In this document: positions 1 through 3,731 of the stretch, one piece after another | How the letters are laid out: every line of letters begins with the position of its first letter | Numbering within the stretch: position 1 is the first letter of the stretch | NCBI GenBank assembly: GCA_046483075.1 | Contig: JAWODV010000115.1 | Span: 1 to 5,024, forward strand | DNA: 5,024 bases | Source: JASMTM01 sp046483075 | GTDB lineage: Bacteria; Thermotogota; Thermotogae; Petrotogales; Kosmotogaceae | Reading direction: 5' to 3' | Notes under the pieces: model-generated | Database searches by the model: none | The model's input: only the letters and a program-made list of their open reading frames with translations | What the model was told of the DNA's origin: nothing | Position numbers and translations under genes: made by a program

Positions 1-1
1 T

Positions 2-100
2 ACCCGGATCCCGGAATATAATAACAACTATGATCTGGATCTGGCAGACCTACTTCCTCATAGATGGAAGGAATCTAAGAGTCAGGTAAAATCCAACTAA
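2..100 (+). CDS. IS66-family transposase (TnpC), C-terminal fragment
   Basis: The reading frame is open from the left edge and stops with TAA at 98-100, giving the last 32 residues of a larger protein. It reads TRIPEYNNNYDLDLADLLPH followed by RWKESKSQ. The pattern 'TRIP...(D/E)LADLLPHRWK' is the typical extreme C-terminus of IS66 transposases (the IS66_C tail), which lies after the catalytic DDE core. The core itself is off the left side, so it cannot be judged whether the transposase is intact. An inverted-repeat-like IS66 terminus 91 bp downstream supports the call. In IS66 elements this gene is the last of a short tnpA-tnpB-tnpC set, so the other two would be further left. The fragment call rests on motif recognition over a short stretch. 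Confidence 0.75.
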   Translation, partial: TRIPEYNNNYDLDLADLLPHRWKESKSQVKSN

Positions 101-170
101 AGTCAACAAAAATCCGGAAATCCTTGGAGTTACTCTAATAAATCCTGGAGTATTTTTGATTTTTACAACA

Positions 171-191
171 CGTATCAGGCCGAAGGCTTAC
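171..191. repeat. Putative IS66 right terminal inverted repeat
   Basis: The outer end reads GGCTTAC at 185-191. Its complement, GTAAGCCTTCGGCCTG, has the GTAAG start expected for IS66-family terminal repeats. It lies 91 bp after the transposase stop, a normal distance for this family. The matching left repeat is not in the window. Confidence 0.62.
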
Positions 192-616
192 CATATAATC
201 ACAGGAAACCATACAAGCAACCAGAAAAAGAGAAGCATACAAATTTCTCTTTTTTTTGCAACTTCTACCTAGCTGCTTCAAGCAAAGCCGACTGTGAGTA
301 GCTGAAATTTTTCGTCAAGCAGTGAGGATATTTAATGACTGAAGCAAGGCTTCCTCAGGGAACCCGTAAGATTTGGCTTTGACGTGTCATGAAATATTGC
401 ATTGTGCTAACTCACAATTGGCGAATAATATAGGCTGCAGTAGGCGAGCACATATCCTGAAGTGAGGGTTGCAGTTTAGGTTGCATGTCTTTAAGCATCG
501 GTCATACACTTCAGCTTAAGGAGAGCAATTTGAATACCTATTATCATGTGAAAATATGAATTGTACTATAGATATCATAGTTCTGATTGGCATTATTGTT
601 GTACTACAAAATATGC
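192..616. other. Gene-free stretch between the IS66 end and the DUF5683 promoter
   Basis: No reading frame of credible length occurs on either strand. Small items only are visible: a T-run at 248-257; a perfect 6-bp inverted repeat ATTGTG/CACAAT at 401-418; a direct repeat GGTTGCA at 467-473 and 479-485; and GTTGCATGTCTT at 480-491, which recurs at 3669-3680 beside the second insertion sequence. On the minus strand, bases 386-318 read VKAKSYGFPEEALLQSL and on to a stop at 317-315. That peptide looks protein-like but is bounded by stops on both sides, so it is either chance or the remnant of a decayed gene. The stretch has the look of degraded intergenic or insertion-scarred DNA. I cannot assign a function. 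Confidence 0.6.
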
Positions 617-647
617 TCTGATATCATTATAAATTCTCTTATATTTG
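617..647 (+). promoter_or_regulatory. Bacteroidetes-type promoter of the DUF5683 gene
   Basis: TATATTTG at 640-647 is an exact match to the Bacteroidetes -7 consensus TAnnTTTG. TCTG at 617-620, 19 bases upstream, is a near match to the -33 TTTG box. The predicted transcript would start at about 652-655, some 25 bases before the TTG at 680. The same TATATTTG octamer serves the transposase at 3693-3700. Confidence 0.6.
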
Positions 648-679
648 ATACAAATGAAATCTTGTTAAGGATTGATACT

Positions 680-1336
680 TTGAAATTCATAAGACCAAAA
701 TTATTAATATTATTACTGATCCTGATTATTCACCAGCAGAGGCTTAATGCGCAATCCGATTTTGTTCAATATGAAACGCAGGATAGCGTCAGTCTTGTAT
801 TAAATAAACCTGTTAGAATTATTGACCCGACAAAAGCAACATTGATGGCCGCTGCTTTCCCCGGGCTGGGACAGGTATATAACAAAAAATATTGGAAAAT
901 ACCACTGGTTTATGCCGGCTTTGGTGCTCTGGGTTACAGCATTATACGTAATTCACAATATTTTGACGGATACATAAAAGCTTACCAGGATCTTACTGAT
1001 GATGTGTCCGAGACAAATAGCTATGAAAAATATACTATTACTGCTTATGATTCAGAAGAAATAGATCCTGCACTGGGAGCAGATAACTATGATCCCGTGT
1101 CAAACAGTTGGGTTAAAGACTGGCTGTTAAATAGAATCTCATTCTATAGAAAATATCGTGATTTGTCTTATATTGGCGTTGCAGTATGGTATATAGTGTC
1201 AATACTTGATGCAAATGTTGATGCTTTGCTATATGATTATGATATTAGTCCTGATTTGAACGTAAGACTGGAACCCACACCCATAAATACAGGCTACTCT
1301 AAAGCCTTCGGTATTGGTCTTGTAGTTACATTTTAA
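680..1336 (+). CDS. DUF5683 domain protein with signal peptide
   Basis: This 218-residue envelope protein belongs to the DUF5683 family, whose biochemical role is unknown. The N-terminus is a signal peptide: charged MKFIRPK, a hydrophobic run at about 8-17, then LNA^Q with likely cleavage after residue 24. The family signature PGLGQVYNKKYWKIP is at 61-75 and leads into a hydrophobic segment (about 74-89). FYRKYRDLS at 155-163 precedes a second hydrophobic segment (163-176), followed by DANVDALLYDYD at 177-188 and a C-terminus ending in aromatic F. A longer in-frame TTG at 587 would add 31 residues but places the promoter inside the gene and a cytoplasmic-looking extension ahead of the signal peptide. 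AAGG at 667-670 is well spaced for the TTG at 680. In many Bacteroidetes this gene sits between parB and dapB/lepB; here it stands alone. The family call is firm and the start is inferred. Confidence 0.85.
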   Translation: MKFIRPKLLILLLILIIHQQRLNAQSDFVQYETQDSVSLVLNKPVRIIDPTKATLMAAAFPGLGQVYNKKYWKIPLVYAGFGALGYSIIRNSQYFDGYIKAYQDLTDDVSETNSYEKYTITAYDSEEIDPALGADNYDPVSNSWVKDWLLNRISFYRKYRDLSYIGVAVWYIVSILDANVDALLYDYDISPDLNVRLEPTPINTGYSKAFGIGLVVTF

Positions 1337-1446
1337 ATCACTATGCAACTTTAAACAACAATCAGAACAGCTATTTCCATGCAACTCACTTCTATTCTGT
1401 ATTCAGTTCTATTCTCGCATTAACTACAACATGGTTTAGATTGTGC
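1337..1446. other. Convergent intergenic region with short direct repeats
   Basis: This spacer separates the ends of two converging genes. I found no stable hairpin followed by a T-run for either direction. It contains two copies of ATGCAACT (1343-1350 and 1379-1386) and two copies of TTCTATTCT (1390-1398 and 1407-1415, 17 bp apart). Their significance is unknown. Confidence 0.5.
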
Positions 1447-2232
1447 TTATTTCACCTTCCTGACAACAGCACGAGCCTTAGTTCCGATCTTTATATTATT
1501 ATATATAAAATTTGTAACCGGTTTAAATGAGTAGGTTTCCCATCGCACCAACTCAAAACCTGTTACATTCAACAGGTATTGAAAGGATCTTTTACAGAAT
1601 TCATTACAATGTCCTGGTCTGTAAGACGAATCATAATACTTTTTCTCCAGTTTAACCTTTGTAAGAAACCTGTGTAACCTATGCGTCAATGAATTGATAT
1701 TAGGGAATTCAAAATGGCCATATCCTCCTTTTTTTAACATGGAAGAGATCTTATTCATTGCGAGGATCGAATCAGGGAGATGTTCTAAGACATGTCTTAA
1801 GGATATTACATCATACATTTCCTTATCTCCATCATATTCCAAAAAGTCTATTGTTACAACTGTAATGCCTAATTTCTGACTGACAAATTTTGCAAAACCA
1901 TCTGAAATCTCAAGTCCTTTTACATCCCATCCATCCTTCTGGGCAAAGTAAAGAACTGCTCCTCCACCGCAACCTATATCAAGAAAGCGTCCTTTGATGG
2001 GGATATACTTCTTAATAAATTTCCATGCATCACTTGCTCCAACTTCCTTCTCATAATCCTCAATTGGAATGAAACGGTCAAAGTACTTCTCTTGGTTTTC
2101 ACTTATTGACATTCCATCCAGATTTAAGTTTACAAGACCACAATTTTTACATTTATAAAATTCAAATTGAAGTCTATCGCCTTGCAAATAGAATAGTTTT
2201 AAATTATTAGAATTACATAGTCTACATTTCAT
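1447..2232 (-). CDS. Zinc-ribbon class I SAM-dependent methyltransferase
   Basis: This 261-residue cytoplasmic enzyme is predicted to move a methyl group from S-adenosylmethionine to an unidentified acceptor. Residues 3-6 (CRLC) and 28-31 (CKNC) form a four-cysteine zinc ribbon. The Rossmann methyltransferase core follows: motif I FLDIGCGGG at 83-91 binds SAM, E108 in GLEIS is the acidic residue after strand 2 that normally holds the ribose, and YDVISLRHVLEHLPD at 140-154 is the post-motif strand typical of the Methyltransf_23/Methyltransf_11 group. The C-terminal part has the usual H-x-N-x-F...LL...GFE pattern (about 208-228). Zinc-ribbon enzymes of this layout are common in surface-glycan and sugar-modification clusters, but no glycan gene is in the window, so the substrate is open. 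The gene is complete, starts with ATG at 2232-2230, converges on the DUF5683 gene and is separated from the lipoprotein gene by a terminator. Confidence 0.88.
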   Translation of the reverse strand: MKCRLCNSNNLKLFYLQGDRLQFEFYKCKNCGLVNLNLDGMSISENQEKYFDRFIPIEDYEKEVGASDAWKFIKKYIPIKGRFLDIGCGGGAVLYFAQKDGWDVKGLEISDGFAKFVSQKLGITVVTIDFLEYDGDKEMYDVISLRHVLEHLPDSILAMNKISSMLKKGGYGHFEFPNINSLTHRLHRFLTKVKLEKKYYDSSYRPGHCNEFCKRSFQYLLNVTGFELVRWETYSFKPVTNFIYNNIKIGTKARAVVRKVK

Positions 2233-2256
2233 TAGTGTCAGATTTATTTAAATTTA

Positions 2257-2264
2257 CAAAAATA
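2257..2264 (-). promoter_or_regulatory. Candidate -7 box of the methyltransferase gene
   Basis: On the minus strand these bases read TATTTTTG, fitting the Bacteroidetes -7 consensus TAnnTTTG. Transcription would start at about 2250, leaving a leader of roughly 18 bases before the ATG. No clear TTG -33 box is found 19-21 bases upstream, so the call rests on one box and on its position just upstream of the gene and past the preceding terminator. Confidence 0.4.
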
Positions 2265-2322
2265 ACATTCTAAGGAGAATAATTACATATTAATAAATAG
2301 TTATTACTCTTTACGTTTCAAT

Positions 2323-2357
2323 AAAATGAGTGTCTCATCTGAAGAGGCACTCATTTT
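2323..2357 (-). terminator. Rho-independent terminator after the lipoprotein gene
   Basis: A 14-bp stem (2323-2336 with 2344-2357) encloses a 7-base loop. It is perfect except for one position at 2332/2347, which is a wobble pair in plus-strand RNA and an A/C mismatch in minus-strand RNA. The outer part AAAATGAGTG/CACTCATTTT gives A- and T-rich flanks on both sides, so it could work in both directions. It lies 32 bases past the stop codon of the minus-strand lipoprotein gene and ahead of the methyltransferase promoter, so the two genes are probably separate transcription units. Confidence 0.85.
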
Positions 2358-2389
2358 TATAATATATATCAACTGCGTTTTTAATATCT

Positions 2390-3424
2390 CTATTCGTCGG
2401 CCCAATCAACGTGGAAAGAGTAGTCGACCCATACGATTATGTCTGCTTTAGTATCGCCATCATAGTCACCACAATAAAAACTCCTGTTTCTTTGGGAACC
2501 ATATCCTGAATGAGACTCATCCCAACTACCAAATCCATCATCAGCATAATCAATTCTAACATATCCGCTATTATTCAATCTTGCGATATCAGCACTCCCA
2601 TCACCATCTAAATCTTTAAGCCGAAATGTATTATATCTTTTATCACCATATCCTGAATGATGCTCATCCCAACTACCAAATCCATCATCAGCATAATCAA
2701 AATGTATATACCCATCCTTACCAACTTTAAATATATCAGCTAAATTATCACCATCCATATCTGCTAATATGAATGTATTGTCTCTTCGATCTCCGTATCC
2801 TGAATAAGACACATCCCAGCTACCAAATCCATCATCAGCATAATCAATTCTTACATTCCCATAATTATCTACTCTAAAAACATCTGCTTTAGTATCACCA
2901 TCGAGATCTGCAAAACAAAACGTATATGATTCCATATAACCGTAACCGCTAAAGCAACTGTCAGTATCACCAAGACCATCGCTAGCTAGATCAATTGTAA
3001 GCCATCCAAGATTATCCACATTCATAATATCACACTTTCCATCTCCATCCATATCTGCACAAAAGGAATCATCGTCTTGAAAAGGTTGGCCCCAAAAACC
3101 ATAAATCCAATAAGTATCATCATTATGATTACCAAAGGTGTTGTCATCATCATAATATATTCGTTTATTTCCACTTTGTTCCCATCTATACAATAGATCC
3201 TCAACACCATCTCCATCAAAGTCACCAACAAGAATATCAGTATAAGCATCATTCTTGATTGCCGTATATGTATTATCCCATGATCCAAAGTCTGTATCAC
3301 TTGCTGATTTCAATTCAGCAATTTGGTTTTGATCCTCTAAATTATCTTTCAATATTTCATCCTTCTCACAACTTAACAAGAAGGTACAAATAAATCCAAT
3401 TAGAATGATTGATTTTGTTTTCAT
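2390..3424 (-). CDS. Surface lipoprotein with six FG-GAP/VCBS-type repeats, probable beta-propeller
   Basis: This 344-residue lipoprotein starts with a type II signal peptide: MKTK, a hydrophobic run at 5-17, and lipobox LLSC with the lipidated cysteine at 19. The following E-K-D-E (20-23) contains K-(D/E)2, the pattern known as a lipoprotein export signal in Bacteroidetes, so the protein is probably on the outer face of the outer membrane. The mature part has six calcium-binding-loop-like motifs of form DxDGDxxxD, starting at residues 68, 124, 173, 222, 271 and 320; the last four intervals are exactly 49 residues. Between them FGSWD...SGYG recurs (200, 249 and 298), with a lone FGSWD at 46-50. 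FG-GAP/VCBS repeats usually form propeller blades and serve in binding or adhesion. No catalytic domain, sorting domain or partner gene is visible, so the ligand is unknown. Transcribed alone; no upstream promoter box was recognised. Confidence 0.85.
   Translation of the reverse strand: MKTKSIILIGFICTFLLSCEKDEILKDNLEDQNQIAELKSASDTDFGSWDNTYTAIKNDAYTDILVGDFDGDGVEDLLYRWEQSGNKRIYYDDDNTFGNHNDDTYWIYGFWGQPFQDDDSFCADMDGDGKCDIMNVDNLGWLTIDLASDGLGDTDSCFSGYGYMESYTFCFADLDGDTKADVFRVDNYGNVRIDYADDGFGSWDVSYSGYGDRRDNTFILADMDGDNLADIFKVGKDGYIHFDYADDGFGSWDEHHSGYGDKRYNTFRLKDLDGDGSADIARLNNSGYVRIDYADDGFGSWDESHSGYGSQRNRSFYCGDYDGDTKADIIVWVDYSFHVDWADE
2468..2908 (-). repeat. Three tandem 147-bp repeats inside the lipoprotein gene
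   Basis: Residues 173-319 are three consecutive 49-codon units with no length variation, and a fourth partial unit runs to the stop codon. The DNA is also conserved: a 28-bp stretch is identical at 2526-2553, 2673-2700 and 2820-2847, each 147 bp apart, while the sequence between these cores has diverged. Such identity marks recent duplication or gene conversion and makes copy-number change by slippage or recombination possible. Confidence 0.88.
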
Positions 3425-3667
3425 AGCTTATTGTTTTAATGTTCTGTTAAAATTATACTGCAGTTGATATAAAATTTGACTTATTTCTAGCTACAAATTG
3501 TTGTTGTTAACGGACTAACACCTGAAAGATTTCTATTGAAATATGGAAAACTCACAGAGTTTACCACATTACAGCAGGGCATAAATAATAATGAAAATTA
3601 TAGTAATTTAACTGAAGTTTCCTAGTTGATAAATTGTTGATAATGAGTTGAATAAATATATAAAAAA
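3425..3667. other. Intergenic region between the lipoprotein gene and the second insertion sequence
   Basis: This A+T-rich stretch has no reading frame of note. It should carry the lipoprotein promoter on the minus strand, but I find no good TAnnTTTG box with a TTG partner; TATAATTT on the minus strand near 3450-3460 is only a weak candidate. Three copies of a GTTGATAA-like motif at 11-bp spacing occur at 3625-3655. The true left edge of the insertion sequence may lie in this region or at about 3668. Confidence 0.5.
3625..3655 (+). repeat. Three GTTGATAA-like repeats at 11-bp spacing
   Basis: GTTGATAA occurs at 3625-3632 and 3636-3643, and GTTGAATAA at 3647-3655. The starts are 11 bases apart, about one helical turn, so the copies would lie on one face of the DNA. 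They sit 13 bp before the inverted repeat at the transposase promoter. They could be a transposase or regulator binding site, or chance in A+T-rich DNA. Confidence 0.4.
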
Positions 3668-3731
3668 TGTTGCATGTCTTAGCCTAAAAGGCTATATTTG
3701 AATTAGTTACAAACAAATAGAGACATGCAAC
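3668..3731 (+). repeat. 12-bp inverted repeat around the transposase promoter and start codon
   Basis: TGTTGCATGTCT at 3668-3679 and AGACATGCAACA at 3721-3732 are perfect complements, 41 bases apart. The left arm contains the -33 box and the right arm contains the transposase ATG (3725-3727). Inside the loop lies a second small hairpin, TAGCC/GGCTA (3680-3684 with 3690-3694). In RNA that begins upstream of 3668 the arms could pair and hide the start codon; RNA from the element's own promoter would lack the left arm. Confidence 0.75.
3670..3700 (+). promoter_or_regulatory. Bacteroidetes-type promoter of the transposase
   Basis: TTG at 3670-3672 and TATATTTG at 3693-3700 match the Bacteroidetes -33 and -7 boxes with a 20-base spacer, within the usual 19-21. 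The transcript would start at about 3705-3707, roughly 20 bases before the ATG. No strong Shine-Dalgarno sequence is present, which is normal in this phylum. Confidence 0.72.

Larger units (their letters stand above)
1..191 (+). mobile_element. Right end of an IS66-family insertion sequence
   Basis: The segment holds the C-terminus of an IS66-type transposase, about 90 bases of non-coding tail and a plausible right terminus. Read inward on the opposite strand, the end at 191 begins GTAAGCCTTCGGCCTG, and IS66-family ends characteristically begin GTAAG. The last bases (about 179-190) can also form a small GCC-GAA-GGC hairpin. IS66 elements normally duplicate 8 bp, so CATATAAT at 192-199 would be the predicted right-hand target copy. 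The left half of the element lies outside the window, so neither its left end nor the duplication can be confirmed. Confidence 0.72.

Noticed and set aside
335..382. 15-residue plus-strand frame MTEARLPQGTRKIWL with a GTGAGG upstream
   Set aside because: It is too short, with no recognisable similarity and no promoter box of the expected type close by.
401..418. Palindrome ATTGTG-N6-CACAAT resembling a CRP or lac-type operator
   Set aside because: The half-site spacing does not fit the CRP consensus (TGTGA-N6-TCACA), no gene start lies close to it, and a 6-bp palindrome is likely by chance.
587..679. 31-residue N-terminal extension of the DUF5683 protein from TTG 587
   Set aside because: The -7 promoter box lies within it, it precedes a complete signal peptide, and no ribosome-binding signal favours it.
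1694..1879. 61-codon plus-strand reading frame
   Set aside because: It is entirely antisense to the methyltransferase core, including coding for its conserved HVLEH region on the other strand, and has no family features.
2468..2908. Regularly spaced repeats as a CRISPR array
   Set aside because: The repeats lie in frame within a coding gene, the period is 147 bp (exactly 49 codons), and the sequence between cores is itself homologous rather than unique spacers.
3022..3300. 92-codon minus-strand reading frame rich in Met and Ile
   Set aside because: It is an out-of-frame shadow of the repeat lipoprotein, caused by its Asp-rich GAT-type codons.
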